Source: Comamonas sp. JUb58
GTDB lineage: Bacteria; Pseudomonadota; Gammaproteobacteria; Burkholderiales; Burkholderiaceae_C
DNA length: 64,000 bases
NCBI RefSeq assembly: GCF_004364775.1
Contig: NZ_SOAL01000003.1
Span: 223,814-287,813, forward strand
Reading direction: 5' to 3'
Position numbers and translations under genes: made by a program. Below the pieces are notes generated by a model, which ran no database searches, was not told where the DNA came from, and saw nothing but the letters and a program-made list of their open reading frames with translations. This document shows, piece by piece, positions 27,019-36,198 of the stretch (the stretch's first letter is position 1; the number at the start of each line of letters is the position of its first letter).

Positions 27019-30000
27019 ATGTCAGGAAAGCCAGCAGCTCGAATAGATGACAAGGTCAAATACGCGCGGATAGTGACAGGTTCGCGCACCGTGTTGATTG
27101 GTACCCAAGGCGGGGTGGCGTGTTCCGTCTGCCCGGGCGGCAAGGCAGAGAGCAAAGATGATGGCAAGGGAATTGGCAACCCCGTCAATGCTCAGTTAGG
27201 CGCCAAAGTATTGTCTGGGTCTTCTGACTTGGACTTTGCCCTACCAGGCGCCATGCCCGTCGTCTGGCAGCGCCAGTACAGCAGCTATGTCAACGCGCAG
27301 CATGGCGGCCACTGCGGGGTGCTGGGCTATGGCTGGGGCCTTCCCATGGATTTGCGCATCAAGGTGGAAGCAAGCGCCACCTTGCTGCACGACAGCCAGG
27401 GCCGCACGATCACCTTTGATGCGCTGGCCGCTGGTGAATCCATCTACAGCCCGAGCGAAGACATCTGGCTGCTGCGCTCGGGATGGCATCTGGGCGACTT
27501 GACCAAAGACCTGGCCTCGATGACCGGGCCCGCCAAGTTCACTGAGCGCGGCGCCGCAGATAGCTTTGAAGCCCCACCTCCCCGCAGCCAGCAGGCGCCC
27601 TTGTGGTGGCAGGGTCGCTTCTCCTGGATCCGGCGCGATATGGCTTGCGGGGATTTGATGATCCTGGCGGCCAATGGGAGCGGTGATACCGTCTGGGTGT
27701 TTGGCCCGGCGAACTGGCAGGCGATTGAAGCGGCACGCAAAGATATCCATGAACAGAAGACCGCAGGCAAACCGGTCACGGTGACAGAGCCGGAGATCGA
27801 TGCAAACTGGATTTTGCTGGGCAAAGTAGACCGGCTGGGGCGGTCCCAGCGCTACCACTGGACCAAAGTGCTGGGCCAGGAGCGCATTACCACGATCGAC
27901 GATGGTGTGGGCCGGGGCTACCAATTGCACTACACGCAAGCCATTGCAGTGCAGGATGCCCAGCACTTTCACCACAAGCGCACGGACACCGACGACCACG
28001 AAGACGAACATTTCTTCTGGCAAGCCGACAGTGGCGTGCGCCTGGCAAAGGTAGATTTGTATCGCGACCCTTTGGCACCCATGCTGCAGACCAATCCCAC
28101 CACCTTGGTGCAGTACAGCTATAGCGACCAGGGCGATCTCACCTCCGTCACCAACCGTCACGGCCAGGTCGTGCGCCGCTTTGCCTGGCGCAACCACTTG
28201 ATGATTGCCCACCAGGAGCGCGGCGGGCCGGAGCACCACTATGCCTATGACCGCTACGAGCCAGGCGGCCAAGCCATCGAGCAGCGCAACCAGGAAGGCT
28301 TGGACTACAAGTTTGACTACCAGGAGCGACCGGAGGTAGATGGCCAGCCGAGGCGAGCATGTGTCGTCACGGATAGCTTGGGCCGGGTCGAAAAATACAT
28401 CTTTCAAGGTGAAGCCGGCTTAGCAAGATTGGTGGAACATACCCGCGCTGACGGAAGCACCATCAAACGCAAGTACAACCAGTACGGCCACTTAAGCGAA
28501 GTCACTGACCCGCTAGGCCGCAGCGTATACATGGCCGTCAGCCCCATGGGCCAGTTGCTGGCAACGCAAGGCCCAGACGGATCGCGCAGCAGCCAGCGCT
28601 TTGATGACAGCACCAACATGCTGCAAAGCAGTACCGACGCCGCAGGCCGCACCACCCACTACGAGTACGACTTTCACAACCGCCTGACGCGGGTGACCTT
28701 GCCGGATGGCAGCAGCGAGCAATACCACTACCCCAACATCACCGGCGGCCCCGCAGACCTGGCGACCCGCGCCAACGCCGACAAGCCCATCCGCATCACC
28801 GATGCGAATGGTCGCGACAAACATATTGCCTACACCCCCACCGGGCAGACCGCCAGCTACACCGACTGCTCAGGCCAAAGCACCCACTACGAATACAACC
28901 GCTGGGGCCAGACCACGGCGGTGCGCAATGCGCTGGGTGAGCGGGTGGCCTATGAATACAACGAGCAGGACCAGCTGCGATCCGTTTACTACCCTGATGG
29001 GAGCAAGGAGCACTACATCTACGATGCCCGGGGGCAGGTAGTCGAAGTGAAGGCCGGGCGCCGCGATGACAGAGATAAAAAAACTCCAGTCAGCACTACA
29101 GCACCCAGCGTGCGCATGGCCTATGACCTCTGGGGGCGTCTCGTGCAGCGCAGCCACGCGGGTCAGCATCTGGGCTTTGCCTACGACACCGCCGGGCGCC
29201 TGACCCTGCTCACCAACGAAAACGGCGAGCACACCCGCTTCACCTGGGATGTGATGGACCGCTTGGCCCAAGAAACCGGCTTTGACGCCCGGGTGCAGAG
29301 CTACCAATACGATGCGGCGGGCCAGCTTGTTCAATCTAGCGATGGCTGGGCGGCAGAGCAAGGCCTGGCAGCACACACCAGCCACTACGAGTGGACCATC
29401 ACCGGCCAATTGGCGGCCCGCCACCTACCAGCAACCGACCTGTTGCCGGCGACCACGCAGCGCTATGAATGGGGCAAGGTGGGCGAATTGCTGCAAGCGA
29501 GCGTGTGGCACCAAGTAGAAGAAGATGCTGTTGGACCCCACCGCCATCCAGCCCAAGAAGGCCTCCTGCAAAGCCAAGCAGTCATCGAACGCGATGCAGC
29601 CGGCCGGGTCATCGGCGAAGTCCAGCGCCTCTACAAAACCCCCACCCCGGACGAACTGCAAGACCAGTTCTTTACCCCCGAGATCGAGTTTGAACACCGC
29701 ATCAGCCACCAGCTAGACGCCCTGGGCCACCGCCAAGGCAGCCAGCTCCAAGGCCTGGGCAACGTCGGCTACCTGCTCTACGGCGCAGGCCACGTGCATG
29801 ACATCACCTGGCAAGGCGAGAGCCTGGTGAACTTTGAGCGCGATGCGCTGCACCGTGAGATTCACCGCCAAGTCCTCACCGACATCAATAGCCAAACCCC
29901 TGGCGAAAACACCGCCAAGCCGCTCTACCGCAAGCTCAGCTGGGATGCTGGCGGGCGCATGGAAACGATGCAGTGGATGGGTTTGGAGCAGGGTAGCGCG

Positions 30001-31809
30001 CTGGATGACATGCTTGCCACGCCCGGCGGGCAAGCCCCCAACCGCGTGCCACCAACGCTGCTGGGCGCCATGACCGCCCGCCAGTACTACTACGACAGCC
30101 TGGGCCAGATGGTCGGCATGCGCAGCCACGCGGGCATCAGCCGCTTTGCCTACGACGGAGCAGGGCGCCTGACAGGCGCGCACACGCCGCATGCTGGCTC
30201 CCAGCGCTGGCAGTTCGACCCGGCAGGCAATCGCCTTCCTACCGCTGGTCCCGAGACCAAGCCCACCGCAACCGACACCATCACCGGCCACCTCAACGAA
30301 ACAGACCGCCTGCGCGCCCAGCAACGCGCTGCAGTCCAAGCCAACCCCATCACCAAAGAGCAACTGCTGCGCAGCGACTTCAACCCGCTCCAAGCTCCCC
30401 CAGACCCCAGCAGTAACCAACCGCTGCACACCAGCAAACGCTGGGCCGGCAACCGCGTGGCGTATTACGAGAACCAAGAAGATGCGAGCAGCGCAGGCGC
30501 AAAGATCCACTATCAATATGACAGCCGAGGCAACCGCACCCAAAGCTTGGATGAGGCCACAGGCCGCAAGCTGGAGCTGGCGTATGACAGTGGCAACCAG
30601 TTGGGGCAGGTAGTCGTTGAAGAAGCAGGTCAGCGCCACACCCAGAGCTACCGATACGACGCGTTTGGGCGGCGTCTTGCTAAGTACAACGCGCCGAGCA
30701 ATGGCGGCTCAAGTGAAGAGAACGAAACAGACTACTTCGGTTGGGACGGAGATCGCCTGATCCACACCGAGCGCTTCAACAGCGCCAACGCCAAAGACGA
30801 CGATGGCGCAGCGCAACCAGAAGTCATCCACACCATCTACGAGCCAGGGTCGTTTACCCCACTCATCCAACTGCGCAGAGCCAGCAAAGCAGCGCCCGAT
30901 CTGGCGGAAGAACTCCTCGCTCAAATCCAGCCTGGCATCGCGCAAGAAGCGTTGCGTTCCATGTTCACGGACCTCAGCGCCACAACAGCGCGCATCAACG
31001 AGAACATCGGCAAGCTGGGCATCAGTGGCGATGTGCAGCGCTACATGCGCCAGCAGCTCCACGAGTTTGAGCAGGCCGTCAAAACCCAGCGCGAAGAAAC
31101 GGCGCAAAAGGTAGAGATCCGCCACTACCTCTGCGACCACCTGGGAACGCCTAATGCGCTGATCCGCGAGGACAGCCGGCTGGATTGGGCGGTGCAATTA
31201 GATGCCTGGGGGAATGTGCGGGCGGAGCATAACCCGGGTGATTTGTACCAGCCGATTCGGCTGCCTGGGCAGCATGCGGATGGGGAGACGGGGCTTTATT
31301 ACAACCGGCATCGGTATTATCAACCCCTTGCAGGGAAATATATAAATCACGATCCAATTGGCATTGAAGGCGGCATAAATACCTACGCTTATGGATTTCA
31401 ATCTCCTGCCATCCTCACTGATCCGACAGGGCAGTTCGTACCAGTTTTAGTAGGTATCGGGGCGGGGATTGCATTTGACTATTTCATAGAGAAATATAAA
31501 GAAAGAAATTGCTGCGATAAAGAGTTGTCATGCACAAATTCTCTTTTAGGTACTGAGGGAAATGCGGCCGTTGGTGGTGCCGTTGGAGCTACTGGGCCAT
31601 TTGATACCAAGCCGAGAACTGGTATTGCAGGTGGCGGCCGAGCGGGTTCTACCACCTCAGTTGCCAGCAAGATTAATCATGCGGCGTCCAAAAAAGGATA
31701 TTATTCAGTGCGCACTAGAAATTTAGTAACAAAGGGACTTAGAAAAGTGCCGTACTTGGGTGTGGCAGTTTCAGGCTATGAGATATATGATGCAACATCA
31801 TGTGAATAA
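27019..31809 (+). CDS. PAAR/Rhs polymorphic toxin, full-length effector
   Basis: A 1596-residue Rhs protein. The ATG at 27019 follows a GGTAGGAG ribosome binding site; a GTG upstream is less likely. The first 65 residues (KPAARIDDKVK, TVLIGTQGGVACSVCPGG) look like a PAAR-type spike domain, then a DUF6531-like part and many YD repeats (RFxYDxxGRLT patterns) forming the Rhs shell. The hyperconserved core ends at 31320 with LYYNRHRYY, followed by the self-cleavage-like LTDPTG. The last 125 residues (31432-31806) are a separate, AT-rich tip of unknown toxic activity. Such proteins are delivered by type VI secretion and cleave off the tip inside the shell. No vgrG or EagR gene is in the window. 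Confidence 0.9.
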   Translation: MSGKPAARIDDKVKYARIVTGSRTVLIGTQGGVACSVCPGGKAESKDDGKGIGNPVNAQLGAKVLSGSSDLDFALPGAMPVVWQRQYSSYVNAQHGGHCGVLGYGWGLPMDLRIKVEASATLLHDSQGRTITFDALAAGESIYSPSEDIWLLRSGWHLGDLTKDLASMTGPAKFTERGAADSFEAPPPRSQQAPLWWQGRFSWIRRDMACGDLMILAANGSGDTVWVFGPANWQAIEAARKDIHEQKTAGKPVTVTEPEIDANWILLGKVDRLGRSQRYHWTKVLGQERITTIDDGVGRGYQLHYTQAIAVQDAQHFHHKRTDTDDHEDEHFFWQADSGVRLAKVDLYRDPLAPMLQTNPTTLVQYSYSDQGDLTSVTNRHGQVVRRFAWRNHLMIAHQERGGPEHHYAYDRYEPGGQAIEQRNQEGLDYKFDYQERPEVDGQPRRACVVTDSLGRVEKYIFQGEAGLARLVEHTRADGSTIKRKYNQYGHLSEVTDPLGRSVYMAVSPMGQLLATQGPDGSRSSQRFDDSTNMLQSSTDAAGRTTHYEYDFHNRLTRVTLPDGSSEQYHYPNITGGPADLATRANADKPIRITDANGRDKHIAYTPTGQTASYTDCSGQSTHYEYNRWGQTTAVRNALGERVAYEYNEQDQLRSVYYPDGSKEHYIYDARGQVVEVKAGRRDDRDKKTPVSTTAPSVRMAYDLWGRLVQRSHAGQHLGFAYDTAGRLTLLTNENGEHTRFTWDVMDRLAQETGFDARVQSYQYDAAGQLVQSSDGWAAEQGLAAHTSHYEWTITGQLAARHLPATDLLPATTQRYEWGKVGELLQASVWHQVEEDAVGPHRHPAQEGLLQSQAVIERDAAGRVIGEVQRLYKTPTPDELQDQFFTPEIEFEHRISHQLDALGHRQGSQLQGLGNVGYLLYGAGHVHDITWQGESLVNFERDALHREIHRQVLTDINSQTPGENTAKPLYRKLSWDAGGRMETMQWMGLEQGSALDDMLATPGGQAPNRVPPTLLGAMTARQYYYDSLGQMVGMRSHAGISRFAYDGAGRLTGAHTPHAGSQRWQFDPAGNRLPTAGPETKPTATDTITGHLNETDRLRAQQRAAVQANPITKEQLLRSDFNPLQAPPDPSSNQPLHTSKRWAGNRVAYYENQEDASSAGAKIHYQYDSRGNRTQSLDEATGRKLELAYDSGNQLGQVVVEEAGQRHTQSYRYDAFGRRLAKYNAPSNGGSSEENETDYFGWDGDRLIHTERFNSANAKDDDGAAQPEVIHTIYEPGSFTPLIQLRRASKAAPDLAEELLAQIQPGIAQEALRSMFTDLSATTARINENIGKLGISGDVQRYMRQQLHEFEQAVKTQREETAQKVEIRHYLCDHLGTPNALIREDSRLDWAVQLDAWGNVRAEHNPGDLYQPIRLPGQHADGETGLYYNRHRYYQPLAGKYINHDPIGIEGGINTYAYGFQSPAILTDPTGQFVPVLVGIGAGIAFDYFIEKYKERNCCDKELSCTNSLLGTEGNAAVGGAVGATGPFDTKPRTGIAGGGRAGSTTSVASKINHAASKKGYYSVRTRNLVTKGLRKVPYLGVAVSGYEIYDATSCE
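31021..31320 (+). repeat. Rhs core-end direct repeat, copy 1
   Basis: About 300 bp at the end of the intact Rhs core (from ISGDVQ to NRHRYY) recurs at 32270-32569 with high identity and in part at 33518-33726. Identity ends sharply after CGGTATTAT, where the tips diverge. This junction would support homologous recombination between cassettes. Confidence 0.93.
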
Positions 31810-32161
31810 AGATACTAATAATATATCTTTTGAAGTACGAGACTGCCTTAAAAAATGTGGAGTCTCTAACAGACTAATAAAAAATTGCACAAGAAAAACT
31901 CGTCTGCTTCATGACTTAAATATATATGGAGATGTCGCTGAGAGTCTTATTGAAATGCTTGAAAAAGATCATGGCGTAAATATTCTTTATTTTGATTTTC
32001 AAAAATACTTTCCCGAGGAATTTTTTGGAGAGAATTTGATAGGAAAAATATTATTTCGCATAGTTCCGTTTACCATAATGATTGAAAAAAGAAAATCCAA
32101 ATACAATCCATTGACATTAATTCAAATTGAAAATGCCATAAAGAATAAATTTCTAACTTAA
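31790..32161 (+). CDS. DUF1493-family protein, candidate immunity protein for the intact Rhs tip
   Basis: A 123-residue protein with its ATG at 31790 inside the last 20 bases of rhs, which couples the two genes. It has the DUF1493 pattern: a TRLLHDLNIYGDVAESLIE block, then VNILYFDFQKYFPEEFF with the KYFPEE motif, and an acidic centre. Related proteins often sit behind Rhs or contact-inhibition toxins and neutralise them. The gene is strongly AT-rich, like the tip it follows. Position, overlap and family support an immunity role. Direct binding to the 125-residue tip is inferred. Confidence 0.72.
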   Translation: MQHHVNKDTNNISFEVRDCLKKCGVSNRLIKNCTRKTRLLHDLNIYGDVAESLIEMLEKDHGVNILYFDFQKYFPEEFFGENLIGKILFRIVPFTIMIEKRKSKYNPLTLIQIENAIKNKFLT

Positions 32162-32179
32162 CGCAAGGTCAATTTATCC

Positions 32180-33187
32180 ATGCCATCGAGTATTGAGCGC
32201 GCATGCAAGTGCCGCCACCGCTTTCTATTACGGCGAGGTCGCACAGCGAGAAATGACAGCCCATGCCGGATCAGTGACGATGTGCAGCGCTTCATGCGCC
32301 AGCAACTCCACGAGTTTGAGCAGGACGTCAAAACCCAGCGCGAAGAAGCGGCGCAAAAAGTCGAGATCCGCCACTATCTCTGCGATCACCTGGGAACGCC
32401 CAATGCGCTGATCCGGGAAGACAGCCGGCTGGATTGGGCGGTGCAATTGGATGCTTGGGGGAATGTGCGGGCGGAGCATAACCCGGGTGACTTGTACCAG
32501 CCGATTCGGTTGCCGGGGCAGCATGCGGATGGGGTGACGGGGCTTTATTACAACCGGCATCGGTATTATGAGTCAGGAATGGGTAGATATATTAATCCAG
32601 ATCCTATCGGAATTTTTGGAGGGGTAAATTTATTCTCATATGTGGGAAATGCATCAAATATTTATGCAGATCCTTTAGGGCTAGTGAGATGGTCCGAAGT
32701 TGTTAATAACGGTCTTGGCATATTAGGAAATACAGGTGGCGCTGTAGTGGGAGTCGCATTACTTGCAGCACCTGAACCAACTACGCTAACAAAAATTGCT
32801 GGAGGCGCAGTGCTTTCAAAATCCATATACGGGTTGGGAACCAGCTGGTACGGTTTCACCAGAGCATTCAGTGATGATTCCGGATATGATATTTCACCAG
32901 ACAGGGCAACATTAGCACGTACTCTTGTTTGCGTTGCTGGATGCAATGACGCAGGAAGACGGGTTGCTGATGCATTAGATTTAGGACTCGATTTAGCAGA
33001 TGGGAAAGTCCCAGTAAACAATAAAATAAAACTTCCTATAACTTGGGGAATGGATGTGGATCCGCCGTGGAAACAACCCGTTAGTAGTATGTTTACAAAT
33101 TCACAAAACAACTCATTAAACTTACTTCAGGGATCTGCCGCACTCCAGAGCATGATAAGTTCAACGGACGCAATTTGCAAAAAATAA
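32180..33187 (+). CDS. Displaced Rhs C-terminal cassette 2 with a hydrophobic tip
   Basis: A 335-residue open frame. The first 30 residues are unrelated to Rhs; from 32270 it repeats the end of the Rhs core, then passes the YADPLG cleavage-like motif into a tip of about 170 residues. The tip has a Gly/Ala-rich hydrophobic part (LGNTGGAVVGVALLAAP), a KSIYGLGTSWYGFTRAFSDD block and a C-rich stretch. The ATG at 32180 has no convincing ribosome binding site, so it may act as a recombination donor rather than be expressed. The tip is clearly related to the one in cassette 3. Its stop shares one base with the next ATG (TAATG). Confidence 0.8.
   Translation: MPSSIERACKCRHRFLLRRGRTARNDSPCRISDDVQRFMRQQLHEFEQDVKTQREEAAQKVEIRHYLCDHLGTPNALIREDSRLDWAVQLDAWGNVRAEHNPGDLYQPIRLPGQHADGVTGLYYNRHRYYESGMGRYINPDPIGIFGGVNLFSYVGNASNIYADPLGLVRWSEVVNNGLGILGNTGGAVVGVALLAAPEPTTLTKIAGGAVLSKSIYGLGTSWYGFTRAFSDDSGYDISPDRATLARTLVCVAGCNDAGRRVADALDLGLDLADGKVPVNNKIKLPITWGMDVDPPWKQPVSSMFTNSQNNSLNLLQGSAALQSMISSTDAICKK
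32270..32569 (+). repeat. Rhs core-end direct repeat, copy 2
   Basis: Near-identical to 31021-31320, with scattered base changes (for example ATCAGTGACG for ATCAGTGGCG) and the same reading frame. The repeat marks where the displaced cassette joined the array. Confidence 0.93.
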
Positions 33188-33474
33188 TGTGGATAAAAAT
33201 AAATGCAAAACTTCTTATTTGTCATTTCGATAAGTATGGATACATGTGTTCCGGTTTGTTGTCAGTGCTAATGAATTTAGCTCTAATTGTAAAAATAAAA
33301 TATGACCACTTACCTTTTTTTATTTTTCTTCTTCTATATGGTTTTATATTTCTTTACGGCTTAGAGGCTGGGCACAAGGGATATAAGAATAATAAAAATC
33401 ACAAGGTTTTTTTTCTGCTTTATGTAGTTCCGTATTTAACGTCAGCGATTTTTATAGTATTTAACTTTGTTTAA
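33187..33474 (+). CDS. Small membrane protein A, candidate immunity to cassette 2 tip
   Basis: A 95-residue protein whose ATG at 33187 overlaps the cassette 2 stop by one base. It has three to four hydrophobic segments (about residues 22-38, 44-60 and 74-95). A short cytoplasmic turn, EAGHKGYKNNKNHKVFF, resembles the Y-[E/D]-H-G-Y-x-I motif of three similar genes at 35474, 35800 and 36199. AT-rich, with no known domain. Gene overlap with a hydrophobic toxin tip and the membrane location fit an immunity protein, as in pairs such as Tse5-Tsi5 where a small membrane protein blocks a pore-forming Rhs tip. Confidence 0.65.
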   Translation: MWIKINAKLLICHFDKYGYMCSGLLSVLMNLALIVKIKYDHLPFFIFLLLYGFIFLYGLEAGHKGYKNNKNHKVFFLLYVVPYLTSAIFIVFNFV

Positions 33475-33517
33475 TTGTACGGCAGACAATTCAGTTCTCT
33501 TTCGGCTAGATTAGCCA

Positions 33518-33726
33518 GCGAGTACCGCTAACACCTTTGCGACCACCTGGATACGCCCAATGCGCTGATCCGGGAAGACAGCCGGCTGGACTGGGCTGTG
33601 CAATTGGATGCCTGGGGAAATGTCCGGGCGGAGCATAACCCGGGTGACTTGTACCAGCCGATTCGGTTGCCGGGTCAGCATGCGGATGAGGTTACAGGGC
33701 TTTATTACAACCGGCATCGGTATTAT
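33518..33726 (+). repeat. Rhs core-end direct repeat, copy 3 (partial, mutated)
   Basis: This part matches the last 200 or so bases of the core repeat, from CTGCGACCACCTGG onward, up to CGGTATTATGAGTCAG. Upstream homology is mutated: a TAA occupies 33529-33531 where the other copies read through. It marks the join of cassette 3. Confidence 0.88.
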
Positions 33727-34365
33727 GAGTCAGAGATTGGAGACTACATTAATCAAGATCCAATCGGATTGGTTGGAGGGCTAAATAAAAAATCCTATGT
33801 GGGAAGTAGCCCATTAACGTATCACGATCCCGTCGGGCTCATTAGATGGGCGGATGTAGGTAGTAACACGGTTGGTGCAGTAGGTTCTGGTGCCGGGGTT
33901 TTCCTGGGGGCTGCACTATTTGCTTTCCCGAGTGGAGTGTCTCAAGTTGTCGGTGCTGCAATGTTTTCAAAATCGATATACGGATTTGGAGCAAGTATGT
34001 ATGGGCTTGCTAGAGCATTTAGTGATGATGCTTCTTACGATATGCCAAGCAAATATCAGACTCTGCCAAGAGTAGTGGCTACGTCGATCAGTTGCAGCCC
34101 AAATGCAGAGCGCTATGCAGATGCGGCTGAGCTTGCACTGGATTTGGCAGCCGGGAGGCTGCCAGCGGGCTTCAAAAACAATCCAAGTGGCTACTTAAGA
34201 AACTCGGTGGGGTATCCGCAAATAGATAGTAGTAATTTCACTTCACCTGCAACTTATTCAGCAATTTCATCTCAGGAGCTGAATGCGCTCTCGAATTTAC
34301 TTCAATTAACTCAGGGCGGTCTCAAATCCGAAGCGCAACACCGCTGCCTGATTGAAACGGTTTGA
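33518..34365 (+). pseudogene. Displaced Rhs C-terminal cassette 3, truncated by IS30
   Basis: From the core repeat the frame runs on (GTG at 33598 is the first possible start, with no ribosome binding site), through HDPVG, into a tip related to that of cassette 2. Shared parts are the VxRW-like opening, a Gly/Ala-rich hydrophobic stretch (VGAVGSGAGVFLGAALFAFP) and SKSIYGFGASMYGLARAFSDD. An in-frame TAA at 33529 and a shortened core argue against an intact gene. The last 17 codons before the stop at 34363 belong to the inserted IS30, so the real C terminus lies beyond it, near 35473. Confidence 0.82.
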
Positions 34366-35443
34366 GAGTCAGTGAATGGTAGCGGCTTGTCGCTGCGCAA
34401 TCGCCTGCACGAACTGCTTAAACGCCTGGTACGGAGACTTCCATTCCAGCGTCTGGCGCGGCCGGTTATTCATCAGGTCGGCAATGGAATCCAGTGCATC
34501 TTGGTCATGCACACCCAGGTCCGTCCCCTTGGGCAAGAACTGGCGCAGCAAGCCATTGGTGTTCTCGCAGCTGCCTCGCTGCCAAGGACTGTGGGGATCA
34601 CAGAAGTACACCCGCACACCCGTTGCCTGGGCCAACTCCCGATGGCGGGACATCTCCTTGCCCTGATCGTAGGTGAGCGTCTGGCGCATGGGCTGGGCCA
34701 CCTGGTTGAGCTTGGCCGTGAAGGCCGCCAAAGCCGACTGGGCCGTGGCATCAGGCATGCGGCACAGCAGCACCAGGCGCGTGCTGCGCTCCACCAGTAC
34801 ACCCACGGCAGACTGGTTGTTGGCTCCCTTGATCAGGTCCCCCTCCCAGTGCCCAGGCATCAGCCGGTCATTGACCTCGGGAGGGCGCACATGAATGCTG
34901 ACCATCTCTGGAATCTGGCCCCGCCGGTCCTGCCCTGCTGAACGAGGCCTGCGGCCGCTGCGTCCCCAGCGCAGCAGCGCAAGCAGCTGCTTCTTGAGTT
35001 CCCCGCGGGGATAGGCATAGATGGCGTTGTAGATCGTCTCGTGAGACACATGCTGGCTGGATTCCTCGGGGTTCATGCTGTGCAGTGTGCGGGCAATCTG
35101 CTGGGGCGACCAACGCCACAGCAAAAGATGACAGACCACGTGCCACAAAGCGCCATGCGGGTGCAGCTTGGGCAGGGGTCGAGAGGCGATGCGACGGGCT
35201 TCACAGGCCGCCTGCGCAGGCTTGAAAGCATAGCCATCAGAGGTCGAACTATTGCGGGAAAGCTCACGGCAAATGGTGCTGGGGCTGCGCCCGAGCAGGT
35301 GGGCAATGGATCGTTGGCTGTAGCCCTGCTGCAAAAGAGAAGCCACAGTCAAGCGATCTTCTGGCTGCAAGTGTGTGTATCGTGAAGTCATCTGTGCAAA
35401 TTACCTGGGGCTCAGGTGTTGCACTTCAAGTTTGAGACCGCCC
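34314..35443. mobile_element. IS30-family insertion sequence
   Basis: About 1.13 kb bounded by imperfect inverted repeats that begin GGGCGGTCTCAAA (34314 inward, and complementary from 35443). About 26 of the first 29 bases match between ends. One long open frame, the IS30-type transposase, fills it on the minus strand. A clear target-site duplication was not found in the flanking bases, perhaps because the insertion is old or small deletions occurred. It interrupts the Rhs cassette 3 tip. Confidence 0.88.
34369..35391 (-). CDS. IS30-family transposase
   Basis: A 340-residue transposase. It opens with a helix-turn-helix containing RLTVASLLQQGYSQRSIA and LGRSPSTICRELSRN. The catalytic part has GHWEGDLI (first Asp), TYDQGKE (second Asp) and WQRGSCENTNGLLRQF (Glu), the DDE arrangement of IS30, plus the RPRQTLEWKSP tail. 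It cuts and pastes the enclosing element. The gene looks complete and GC-rich, unlike the AT-rich DNA around it, which shows the element is an incomer. Confidence 0.95.
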   Translation of the reverse strand: MTSRYTHLQPEDRLTVASLLQQGYSQRSIAHLLGRSPSTICRELSRNSSTSDGYAFKPAQAACEARRIASRPLPKLHPHGALWHVVCHLLLWRWSPQQIARTLHSMNPEESSQHVSHETIYNAIYAYPRGELKKQLLALLRWGRSGRRPRSAGQDRRGQIPEMVSIHVRPPEVNDRLMPGHWEGDLIKGANNQSAVGVLVERSTRLVLLCRMPDATAQSALAAFTAKLNQVAQPMRQTLTYDQGKEMSRHRELAQATGVRVYFCDPHSPWQRGSCENTNGLLRQFLPKGTDLGVHDQDALDSIADLMNNRPRQTLEWKSPYQAFKQFVQAIAQRQAATIH

Positions 35444-35473
35444 AGTCATTTCTATATAGCAAAGATGCAGTAA

Positions 35474-35725
35474 ATGCGAATTCAAATTAAAGTTCTTCTG
35501 ATTGTTTTTTATTTGATAATGAGTTTTAACATTTGCATTAATATTCCAGATTTGAAAGATAAAGTTGTAGTCATTTTTTTCTTTGTTGCGCTGCAATTAT
35601 CGATGGTATATGAGCACGGTTATAAAATTTTTGCTAAAAATCAAAGAAACAAGATTTTATTTTTAATGGTGTATCTTATTCCATTAATGGTTACCTTATA
35701 CATTTGTGCATCAGTCTATGTTTAA
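35474..35725 (+). CDS. Small membrane protein B, candidate immunity to cassette 3 tip
   Basis: An 83-residue protein with the ATG directly after a TAA at 35471-35473. It has an N-terminal hydrophobic segment (about residues 5-22), a middle one (31-45) and a C-terminal one (62-82), with the motif SMVYEHGYKIFAKN between. It belongs with proteins A, C and D. If the IS30 is removed, the frame ending at the TAA continues the cassette 3 tip, so B would follow that toxin as protein A follows cassette 2. It is short, hydrophobic and AT-rich; no enzyme function is evident. Confidence 0.65.
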   Translation: MRIQIKVLLIVFYLIMSFNICINIPDLKDKVVVIFFFVALQLSMVYEHGYKIFAKNQRNKILFLMVYLIPLMVTLYICASVYV

Positions 35726-35799
35726 GTAGATTAGGGTAGCTCGCGTTCCGTGTAAGTGCGTGCATATTTTGATGTGACATGAAACTTAGGGCTGGCTAA

Positions 35800-36044
35800 A
35801 TGAAGCTATATGCAATAATAGGTAATTTGGTATTTTGTTTATTTATTTGTGCTAATGTCATTGAATCTCGAGGAAGGCTCATTAGAATTATTTTTTAATC
35901 ATTCTGCAGATGTGTATGATATACGAACATGGCTATAGGATATTCTTCAAGGATGGGTATAGGAAGATATTCTACGCAATTTATATTGCGCCTTTCTTGC
36001 TGACGGTGTTTGTTGTTTTCGCATATTCTAATAAAGCTTTGTAA
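35800..36044 (+). pseudogene. Frameshifted small membrane protein C of the same family
   Basis: An ATG at 35800 opens a frame that encodes a hydrophobic start (MKLYAIIGNLVFCLFICANV) and stops after 32 codons. In another frame, from about 35910, MCMIYEHGYRIFFKDGYRK and a hydrophobic tail continue to a stop at 36042-36044. Joined, the two halves would give a protein of about 75 residues with the family motif EHGYRIFF. A frameshift near 35900 broke it. This is a decayed orphan immunity-like gene. Confidence 0.65.
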
Positions 36045-36198
36045 AAGCTACTGTTGATTCGCCTAAATCTGATCGATTAGGCGTATTAATTGGTTCGTTC
36101 TCCGTTTCTCCTCATGTGAAGCTATATATGAAGCTGAATGAAAGGATTAGAGATTTGTGGCGATTTCAGACTTGGTGGTGAGCTTGGGAAGCTGAAAA

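Noticed and set aside
34314..35443. Target-site duplication flanking the IS30 element
   Set aside because: The bases next to the inverted repeats (TCA on the left, AGT on the right) are not a matching duplication.
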